Shown here in pieces: positions 1-5,600 of a stretch of 23,798 nt of DNA. The stretch spans positions 1 through 23,798 of the forward strand of contig JAEWRJ010000050.1 of assembly GCA_023460055.1 (NCBI GenBank), read 5' to 3'. The DNA comes from Bacillota bacterium (GTDB lineage Bacteria > Bacillota > Clostridia > Christensenellales > Aristaeellaceae). Positions within the stretch are counted from its first letter, which is position 1, and each line of letters opens with the position of its first letter. Made by a program: the position numbers and the translations under genes. The notes beneath the pieces were generated by a model. The model did no database searches. It was not told the DNA's origin and saw only the letters and a program-made list of their open reading frames with translations.

Positions 1-138
1 AGCAGGGACTCCTCATTTTTATGTCGAAATAACTGGCTTTTTGACACTTTATTCCTTTGGCTCATGGTTTATGGACTACAATCCCGCCTCCTCCTTTGTA
101 ACCCTTCGCACCATACGGAAACTCAAGAATAATCTTTC

Positions 139-167
139 TTGCATCACTGTCCCCGAATTGGTATAAT
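139..167 (+). promoter_or_regulatory. Sigma-A-type promoter for yajC
   Basis: TTGCAT (139-144) and a perfect TATAAT (162-167) are separated by 17 bases. A TG one base before the -10 (TGGTATAAT) makes it an extended -10 element. Transcription would start near 174, giving a leader of about 35 bases before the yajC ATG. Confidence 0.75.
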
Positions 168-208
168 ACTTCTTGATCTAAGAAGGCCTTGGCCGAAAGG
201 TGGTACAC

Positions 209-601
209 ATGTTCGATTGGTTGCTTGGTATTCAAACCGCTCTGGCGGAAGCGGGCGCGGTTGCTCCCGAGGCGGCTGCTGCCGCCGGGGAAGCCCCCGG
301 CACAGCGGCAGCGTTGATCCAGATGCTGCTGCCCATGGTGCTCATTGTTGTCGTATTCTATTTCATGCTGATCCGTCCTCAGCGCAAGAAGGACAAGAAG
401 GTGAAGGATATGCTGTCCAACCTGAAGGTTGGCGATCGTATCTGCACCATCGGCGGTATCTACGGCACCATCACCGGCCTGCGTGAGGACACCATTGTTC
501 TGTCCGTCGGCAGCAAGGATACCCCCATCGTTCTGGCCCGCTGGGCTATCCGCAACGTCGAAGCCGTCACGGTGGAGAACGAGGGCGAGATCTTAGCTTA
601 A
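209..601 (+). CDS. yajC: YajC, preprotein translocase accessory subunit
   Basis: Small single-pass membrane protein of 130 residues that associates with SecDF at the SecYEG translocon. An Ala-rich N-terminal stretch (residues 11-36) precedes one membrane segment (about 38-55). The family signature FYFMLIRPQRKK follows directly, then a basic stretch and a small cytoplasmic beta domain with VGDRICTIGGIYGTI (about 74-88). The ATG at 209 is preferred over the in-frame GTG at 200 because AAGGTGG lies about 6 bases before the ATG. The Ala-rich N-terminus makes it longer than minimal YajC proteins. It is transcribed alone: a promoter precedes it and a hairpin follows. The SecD/SecF-like genes, often its direct neighbours, are about 3 kb downstream and degenerate here. 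Confidence 0.93.
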   Translation: MFDWLLGIQTALAEAGAVAPEAAAAAGEAPGTAAALIQMLLPMVLIVVVFYFMLIRPQRKKDKKVKDMLSNLKVGDRICTIGGIYGTITGLREDTIVLSVGSKDTPIVLARWAIRNVEAVTVENEGEILA

Positions 602-617
602 GATCGGTAACGCATGC

Positions 618-647
618 AAGCGCCGCATATACTGCGGCGCTTTTTTT
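618..647 (+). terminator. Intrinsic terminator after yajC
   Basis: A 10-bp perfect stem (AAGCGCCGCA pairing with TGCGGCGCTT) with a 5-base loop is followed directly by a run of seven T. It ends only 3 bases before the Shine-Dalgarno of the next gene, so that gene depends on read-through or on a promoter I cannot see. Confidence 0.85.
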
Positions 648-664
648 CAAGGAGGATTTAACCT

Positions 665-1978
665 ATGAAACGAATGGATGGACGGACGCCTGACCAGCTG
701 CGCGCTATCAGCATGCAGCCCGGCTTTATATCAACAGCGGCGGGTAGCTGCCTGATTGCCTGCGGCGGCACCAGGGTGCTTTGCACCGCCTCGGTGGAGG
801 AGCGTCAGCCGCCGTTTTTAAAGGGCAGCGGCATGGGATGGATCACGGCGGAGTATGCCATGCTGCCCGCCAGCACCGGACAGCGCAAGCAGCGGGATGG
901 TATCAAAAAGGACGGACGTGGTGTGGAGATTGGCCGGCTGATCGGCCGCGCGCTGCGCAAGGCCGTGGATATGTCTTGCTTGGGCCCACGAACCATTACC
1001 ATCGACTGTGATGTGCTGGAGGCGGACGGAGGCACCCGAACGGCTTCCATCACCGGCGGTTTTGTGGCGCTTTGCCAGGCGATCGATTCATTGATCAGAC
1101 AAGGTCTCCTGAAAGAGTCGCCCATCCGCCATCAGGTGGCGGCGGTCAGCTGCGGCATCATCGCGGGCATCCCGATGCTTGATCTGTGCTACAGGGAAGA
1201 CAGCATCGCGGGAACGGATATGAACATCGTGATGAATGAGCAGTACCGGTTCATTGAACTTCAGGGGACCGGGGAGGCCAAGGCCTTCTCGCTGGGGGAA
1301 CTGGCGCAGATGCTCAGCCTGGCACAGGGAGGCATAGAGCGGCTGTTTCGCAGTCAGGCCGATGCCCTGGGCGAGATGGCCTATGTGATCGGAGGGAAGC
1401 AGACACTGGTGATCGCCAGCAACAACCCTCACAAGCTGTCGGAGCTGCGCGGTATGCTGGGCGACCGCTTCCGCCTGATCAGCATGAGGGAAGCGGGTTT
1501 TGAAGAGGAAGTGGAGGAAACAGGTGATACTTTTGCCGCCAACGCTATCCTTAAGGCGGAAGCTGTCAGGAACGCTACCGGTTTTGCCGCCCTGGCGGAT
1601 GACAGCGGCCTGATGGTGGACGCGCTGGAAGGCGCGCCCGGCGTATACAGCGCCCGCTTTGCCGGCACGCACGGCGATGATCAGGCCAACAATGACCTGT
1701 TGATCGAAAAGCTGAAAGACGTACCCGCGCCGCGCGCCGCGCAGTTCGTCAGCTCTCTGGCCCTGGCCCATCCCTTCCTGCCGACCAGGCTGTTTGAGGG
1801 TATTTGTCCCGGAAAGATCACCTTCGCGCCAAGAGGCGATCATGGCTTTGGCTATGACCCTTACTTCGAGTATGAAAACGGCCTTACCTTTGCCGAAATG
1901 ACGGAGAAGGAGAAGTCATCCGTCAGCCACCGAGCGCGCGCCATGCAAAAGCTTCTGGAAGCGCTGGAAAGCGAATAA
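665..1978 (+). CDS. rph-rdgB: Fused RNase PH / RdgB-type XTP/dITP pyrophosphatase
   Basis: A 437-residue protein carrying two normally separate enzymes. Residues 1-240 are RNase PH, the phosphate-dependent 3'-5' exonuclease that trims tRNA 3' ends. Visible motifs are GWITAEYAMLP (58-68), EADGGTRTASITG (119-131) and the metal-site aspartates in MLDL (D173) and REDSIAGTDMN (D179, D185). Residues 246-437 are a full-length RdgB/HAM1 domain, which hydrolyses non-canonical purine NTPs (dITP, XTP) to NMP plus PPi. Its motifs are SNNPHK (252-257), EETGDTF (284-290), DDSGL (312-316), GFGYDP (394-399) and SHR (421-423). Only a few residues link the domains. GGAGG (651-655) lies 9 bases before the ATG. 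The phosphodiesterase gene starts 5 bases after the stop, matching the rph-rdgB-yfcE order of Bacillota. Confidence 0.95.
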   Translation: MKRMDGRTPDQLRAISMQPGFISTAAGSCLIACGGTRVLCTASVEERQPPFLKGSGMGWITAEYAMLPASTGQRKQRDGIKKDGRGVEIGRLIGRALRKAVDMSCLGPRTITIDCDVLEADGGTRTASITGGFVALCQAIDSLIRQGLLKESPIRHQVAAVSCGIIAGIPMLDLCYREDSIAGTDMNIVMNEQYRFIELQGTGEAKAFSLGELAQMLSLAQGGIERLFRSQADALGEMAYVIGGKQTLVIASNNPHKLSELRGMLGDRFRLISMREAGFEEEVEETGDTFAANAILKAEAVRNATGFAALADDSGLMVDALEGAPGVYSARFAGTHGDDQANNDLLIEKLKDVPAPRAAQFVSSLALAHPFLPTRLFEGICPGKITFAPRGDHGFGYDPYFEYENGLTFAEMTEKEKSSVSHRARAMQKLLEALESE

Positions 1979-1983
1979 GGTAC

Positions 1984-2457
1984 ATGAAGGCACTTGTCAT
2001 CAGCGACAGCCACGGGGCGCAGGAAGATCTCCGTGCCCTGATGATCCTGTCAGAGAAGCAAATCAAGCCGGACGTTCTGATTTTCTGCGGCGACGGGATC
2101 AATGATGTCATTCCCTACCGGCAGGCCGTTTTACAGTTTTGGCCCGTTCGAGGCAATTGTGATCTGACCTATCCGCCCGGCATACCGCTGGAACGTACTG
2201 AGCGGATGGAAACCCTGTGGGTCTATATCGCGCACGGGCATACGCACCGCGTGAAGAACAGCCTGCTCCCCCTGTATTACCGCGCGCAGGAGGTGGGGGC
2301 CCGTGTTGCGTGTTTCGGCCATACCCACAGCGCGATGGCGCGGTGGGAAGGCGGCATTCTGCTGCTGAATCCCGGGTCGCTGCGTGACGGCCGCTACGCG
2401 GTGCTGGAGATAGGGGAGCAGGGTGAGGTAAAAGCCGAACTGGCATGCCTTAATTGA
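1984..2457 (+). CDS. YfcE/MJ0936-type metallophosphoesterase
   Basis: A 157-residue calcineurin-like phosphodiesterase of the YfcE/MJ0936/YsnB family. The two-metal site is complete: DSHG near the N-terminus (D8, H10), CGDGIND, GNCD, AHGHTH and GHTHS, followed by the LLNPGS element. Family members hydrolyse model phosphodiesters in vitro and their physiological substrate is generally unknown. The start lies 5 bases after the rph-rdgB stop with only a weak AAGG upstream, so translational coupling is likely. A strong terminator follows at once. The order rph-rdgB-phosphodiesterase matches Bacillus rph-ysnA-ysnB. Confidence 0.9.
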   Translation: MKALVISDSHGAQEDLRALMILSEKQIKPDVLIFCGDGINDVIPYRQAVLQFWPVRGNCDLTYPPGIPLERTERMETLWVYIAHGHTHRVKNSLLPLYYRAQEVGARVACFGHTHSAMARWEGGILLLNPGSLRDGRYAVLEIGEQGEVKAELACLN

Positions 2458-2498
2458 AAAAAGAAGTTCATGGTCAAACACCGTGAGCTTCTTTTTTT
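2457..2498. terminator. Bidirectional intrinsic terminator
   Basis: A 14-bp stem (2461-2474 with 2480-2493, two G-T wobbles) is flanked by an A-run on the left and seven T on the right. It can end transcription of the phosphodiesterase operon on + and of the convergent minus-strand gene. The 83 bases from 2499 to 2581 hold nothing else I recognise. Confidence 0.85.
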
Positions 2499-2581
2499 AA
2501 TACAAGATTATACTGAACTGGGTTTGATATTTCATGAAGCGGATAGCAGCCGAATACGCATTACAGCCGCCATTGTTCTGC

Positions 2582-3034
2582 TCAATTCGTCGCTTTTTCC
2601 TGATTCAGTTCATGCAGGGGGGTAACATTCGCGGCCTTCATGCGCTCCTGCGCTTCCTTGCGCGCGGCGTCAAAATAAGCCGCTTCGTCGGATAATTCCG
2701 TGTGCAGGTAAATGGAATCCCATTTGCTGTTGTTCTCAGTCAATACACATTTAAGCTTGACGGCCGGCACCTTCGCCTGCCTGAAAGCATTGAGGAAGCT
2801 GTTGATCAAAGGGGAGGGGAAGTGGGCCATCAGCATCATTTCATGCTCAAAGCCTTCACCTTCATAAGGGGCAGCGGGCCCTTCTTCCATATCCAGCAGG
2901 GCCGCGATGGTGCGGCTGTATTCCTCTTTTTTGACCGGACGCAGGCGGATGCCAAGACGCATGGCGATTAATTGAACGCGGCGCGCACGGTCCCCGTGCA
3001 GGTTATAGCACAGTACGGTGGGGTGTTGTTTCAT
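2582..3034 (-). CDS. DUF3783-like protein
   Basis: A 150-residue soluble protein with no signal peptide or membrane segment. The N-terminus (TVLCYNL, then a basic helix and KKEEYSRTIAALL) and the middle (FEHEMMLMAHFPSPLINSFLNAFRQAKVP, quoted as consecutive parts: FEHEMMLMAHF at about 82-92 and LINSFLNAFRQ at about 96-106) resemble the DUF3783 family of clostridial proteins of unknown function. VKLKCVLTENNSKW follows. The C-terminal 30 residues are charged and probably helical. The ATG is preceded on the minus strand by AAGGAGG (+ strand 3047-3053) with a longish 12-base spacing. It is the only complete minus-strand gene here and diverges from the secreted-orphan/SecD-like transcript. The family name is from memory; no function is proposed. 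Confidence 0.7.
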   Translation of the reverse strand: MKQHPTVLCYNLHGDRARRVQLIAMRLGIRLRPVKKEEYSRTIAALLDMEEGPAAPYEGEGFEHEMMLMAHFPSPLINSFLNAFRQAKVPAVKLKCVLTENNSKWDSIYLHTELSDEAAYFDAARKEAQERMKAANVTPLHELNQEKATN

Positions 3035-3052
3035 CAGAAAAGGTGTCCTCCT

Positions 3053-3084
3053 TGAATGGTTATATTATCTATCATATCCATTCA
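3053..3084. promoter_or_regulatory. Inverted repeat upstream of the minus-strand gene
   Basis: TGAATGG (3053-3059) and CCATTCA (3078-3084) form perfect 7-base arms around an 18-base AT-rich spacer. The spacer holds ATAT on both sides and, on the minus strand, -10-like hexamers (TATGAT, GATAAT). No convincing -35 is visible. It could be an operator for the minus-strand gene; this is inference from position and symmetry. Confidence 0.35.
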
Positions 3085-3104
3085 GCGGGCTTTTAGCATC
3101 ATTG

Positions 3105-3133
3105 TTGTTCCGCGGACAGGATTAGGGTATAAT
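3105..3133 (+). promoter_or_regulatory. Promoter for secreted orphan and SecD/SecF-like genes
   Basis: TTGTTC (3105-3110) and a perfect TATAAT (3128-3133) are separated by 17 bases. The leader to the first start codon is about 47 bases. Confidence 0.7.
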
Positions 3134-3186
3134 GCCCGCAATAAGGTAAAAATCGGGGATGACCCGGCGCGGGAAGGGGGAGCGGT

Positions 3187-3501
3187 ATGAAGGCAAGGCT
3201 TCTTGGCCTCCTGTTTTTATGCTGCGGCCTCCTGTTCGCGCTCAGCTTGATGGCGGTCGAAGACGCGGCCCCGGCGGCTGAGCCTTCAGTAATGTACATA
3301 CAATCCATGGCCCTGCCACAGGCGCAGCCGTCCTCACCGGATGGAGAGGCCGGGGTGAAGGCGCTTCCCTCAGGATGGAAGCTGGCGGCCTCTGCGCTTG
3401 GGAGCTCCCCGCTTCTCGCCGGATATGCGTCGCCTGAGCAGTATTCTCCATACTACGAACAAGCCTACTATGCCTTCCATTTTTCGGACGAGGCGGGATA
3501 G
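3187..3501 (+). CDS. Small secreted or membrane-anchored Tyr-rich protein, unknown
   Basis: I do not recognise this 104-residue protein. Residues 1-23 form a signal-type segment: K2 and R4, then a strongly hydrophobic Leu-rich core. The rest is a low-complexity Ala/Pro/Ser region (25-75) and a Tyr-rich tail with six tyrosines between residues 80 and 95. No lipobox is clear, although two cysteines sit inside the hydrophobic segment. A strong AAGGGGGAG lies 4-5 bases before the ATG and a good promoter sits 50 bases further up, which supports real expression. It is the first gene of the transcript that continues into the SecD- and SecF-like genes, 51 bases before the SecD-like start. Confidence 0.7.
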   Translation: MKARLLGLLFLCCGLLFALSLMAVEDAAPAAEPSVMYIQSMALPQAQPSSPDGEAGVKALPSGWKLAASALGSSPLLAGYASPEQYSPYYEQAYYAFHFSDEAG

Positions 3502-3552
3502 CGGCCGTAATTTGCGCAAACCGAATTGTTGAAAATGAAAGGAAATGACATC

Positions 3553-4887
3553 ATGGCAAAACCTGTTCAATCAAACAAAAAAACGGTGAACGGCAAGGCG
3601 GTCGCGGCGGTTACGCTGGCGGTCATCCTTGTGCTGACCATCGCTGCCGGCATCATCGGCGTCAGCGGCATGAAACTGGACCAGGACGGCCTGTATAAGC
3701 TGCTGGGCTGGATCCCAACGCCTTCCCAGTCGAGCACATGGCGCGAGGCGCTTGTGCCCGGCACCGATCTTGGCGATAACATGGTCCAGATCTACACCGT
3801 CGCTCCCCTGGAAGAGGGCGCCGCGGTGACAGCGGAACAGTTGAAGGAGACTGTCAACATTTTGACCCGCCGCCTGGCTTTCGGCGGCTGGAGCAGCGCC
3901 CAGGCCGAAGTAGTCGATGGCAGCAAGATCAAGTTGAGCCTGCCGCTGGATGGCACGCATGATCATGCATTCGAGATGCTCACGGCCAAGGGGGATTTCG
4001 CCCTTGCCTCTCCTGACGGCACGCCCTTTGTGACTTACAAGAATGTCAAGCAGGCGAGCTACGGCGTATCCGGCTCCGATGGCACCTACGCGGTCAGCTT
4101 TATCCTGGACAACGAGGGCAAGGAGGCCTTTGCCGAAAAGACCACCGAGCTGATGGGACAGAGCATCAGCCTGATGATCGACGGCGTGGCCGTCGCCTCA
4201 CCCGGCATCAACACCCCCCTCACCACGGGACAAGCTTCCCTGCCCGGTTTTAACAATGAAAACTCGGTGGCCTACGCATCCATGATGCAGTACGGCCCCC
4301 TGCCGCTTTCTCTTGTCAAGGAAAGCCAGGTGATGGACGGCGCGCCCCTCTTTGGCGAGAACGCGGCCAATACGCTGATCATCGCCCTGTTCATCGCGGC
4401 GGCGCTGGTCTGCCTGTATGCCCTGTTTACCTATCGGCTGGGCGGCCTCATTGCCGTGTGGCTTCTGGCTATTCAGCTCATCGCGGCTTACTTCTTCGCT
4501 GCCCTGCTGGGAGCCGGATTCACGGTCTCCACCCTGCTGGCCGTTTGGGGCAGCTTCGCCCTGCTTGCCTGGGCGCTGCTGATCCTCTACCGCAGCATGA
4601 AGCGGGACCTGGCGCGCGGCCGTTCCATCCGCCAGTCTCTGAAGGAATCCTATTCAGGCGGCGGCAAGGTGGCCATCGACGCGCTTGCCGTGCTGCTGGT
4701 GATCGCTGTCGTGCTCATCATAGCAGACCACCAGACCATCGGAGCTTTCATGCTTCCCTTTGCCATCGGCCTGATCATTGACCTGGCGCTGGTGGGGATC
4801 TGCCTGCGCGTGCTGTTGGGCTCTGCCATCACGGTATTCGGCACCAGCACCTCTTTATACATCAGCGCCAAGAAGGAGGCGGCATAA
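3553..4887 (+). CDS. SecD-like protein, degenerate
   Basis: A 444-residue membrane protein with SecD architecture: one N-terminal membrane segment (about 17-37), an extracytoplasmic region of about 230 residues, then five more segments (about 272-293, 298-319, 325-347, 375-392, 398-421). VTAEQLKETVNILTRRL (92-108) matches the SecD P1 ferredoxin-like helix, and MQYGPLPLSL (245-254) matches the conserved stretch before the second segment. Canonical SecD uses proton motive force to assist late steps of protein export. Here the GLDLxGG motif after segment 1 is replaced by PGTDLGDN (69-76), the VDANVLIFER motif of segment 4 reads LAWALLILYR, and only the Asp of the DANxTT motif remains (AIDALAV, 374-380). 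The ATG at 3553 is chosen because GAAAGGAA precedes it by about 9 bases; TTG 3526 and ATG 3535 are in frame upstream. The SecF-like gene follows with no gap. Confidence 0.8.
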   Translation: MAKPVQSNKKTVNGKAVAAVTLAVILVLTIAAGIIGVSGMKLDQDGLYKLLGWIPTPSQSSTWREALVPGTDLGDNMVQIYTVAPLEEGAAVTAEQLKETVNILTRRLAFGGWSSAQAEVVDGSKIKLSLPLDGTHDHAFEMLTAKGDFALASPDGTPFVTYKNVKQASYGVSGSDGTYAVSFILDNEGKEAFAEKTTELMGQSISLMIDGVAVASPGINTPLTTGQASLPGFNNENSVAYASMMQYGPLPLSLVKESQVMDGAPLFGENAANTLIIALFIAAALVCLYALFTYRLGGLIAVWLLAIQLIAAYFFAALLGAGFTVSTLLAVWGSFALLAWALLILYRSMKRDLARGRSIRQSLKESYSGGGKVAIDALAVLLVIAVVLIIADHQTIGAFMLPFAIGLIIDLALVGICLRVLLGSAITVFGTSTSLYISAKKEAA

Positions 4888-5526
4888 ATGAACAAGACAA
4901 ACTCCCTGCTGAAAAGCGCTATCCCTTCCCTGGTCGTGCTCGCGGCCGGCCTGGTCGCCGTGCTTGCCGGTATCGTCCCCAAGTTTCAATCAAGCGCCTC
5001 GGATATGATCAACTTCTCCCAGCTGTACGTCAGCATAGCGATCACCGTCTTCATCGCGTTCTGCTTCGGCGCCGTGCGCTACAGCCTCTCAGTGGGCTTA
5101 GGCCTCGCGCTGATCAGCCTGCATGATCTGCTGCTGACGCTGGCTCTGACGGCTCTTGTCAGCCTGGTCCTGCCGCAAGCTGCCATCATGCCCGTCCTGG
5201 TGATGTTTACGCCTGTGTTTACCTTCGCGCTGAGCCTGCCCGTGATCCGGGCCGCGCGTGATCTGCGCGCCGCGAATTCTGCCCGCGATATGAGCGATGA
5301 GCAGGTGGCTGAGGAGGCGGTCAAATCCACCCGCAGCCTTCGCATGGGCAGCGCTGTACTGGCCATGCTTTTCATTGCGGCGGGTGCCGCGGGCGGCCTC
5401 AAGCTGACGGCTACCCTGATGCCCCTGCTGGCTGGGCTGGCAGCCGCGCTACTGTCGTCTTGCGTGCTGACCGGCAAGGTCTGGCTGCTTGCCGGCGCCA
5501 GGTTCGGTAAAAACCGGAAAAAGTAA
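4888..5526 (+). CDS. SecF-like protein lacking the extracytoplasmic domain
   Basis: A 212-residue protein with about six membrane segments (13-30, 45-64, 66-93, 100-120, 154-173, 176-203). ISLHDLLLTLALTAL (76-90) matches the HDxxxT segment of SecF, and position right after a SecD-like gene supports the assignment. Typical SecF is around 300 residues with about 100 extracytoplasmic residues between segments 1 and 2. Here only about 14 residues lie there (PKFQSSASDMINFS), so the domain with its DFTGG-type motif is absent. The segment-4 motif (DTIVVFDRIRE-like) is also missing, replaced by FTFALSLPVIRAARDL (111-126). A cytoplasmic linker rich in charged residues spans 121-150. The start codon follows the SecD-like stop directly. 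A membrane complex with the SecD-like partner is likely; proton-driven export is doubtful. Confidence 0.72.
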   Translation: MNKTNSLLKSAIPSLVVLAAGLVAVLAGIVPKFQSSASDMINFSQLYVSIAITVFIAFCFGAVRYSLSVGLGLALISLHDLLLTLALTALVSLVLPQAAIMPVLVMFTPVFTFALSLPVIRAARDLRAANSARDMSDEQVAEEAVKSTRSLRMGSAVLAMLFIAAGAAGGLKLTATLMPLLAGLAAALLSSCVLTGKVWLLAGARFGKNRKK

Positions 5527-5536
5527 GAACCCTCGC

Positions 5537-5575
5537 GGGAAGGCGCGGGCTGGCAAAGCCTGCGCCTTCCCTTAT
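5537..5575 (+). terminator. Terminator-like hairpin after the SecF-like gene
   Basis: A 15-bp stem (5537-5551 with 5557-5571, one G-T wobble) and 5-base loop are followed by TTATTTAT, a weak T-tract. recJ begins 30 bases later with no separate promoter visible, so it may attenuate rather than block. Confidence 0.65.
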
Positions 5576-5600
5576 TTATCCATCTGTTGAAGGAGATATG

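Noticed and set aside
41..82. TTGACA at 41-46 as a -35 element
   Set aside because: No acceptable -10 lies at 16-18 bases. The promoter at 139-167 is much better and closer to yajC.
1..138. Possible end of an upstream gene
   Set aside because: No open frame with family resemblance in either direction; I see nothing to annotate in these bases.
1088..1843. 251-codon antisense frame
   Set aside because: It is opposite rph-rdgB, whose two domains are fully motif-supported.
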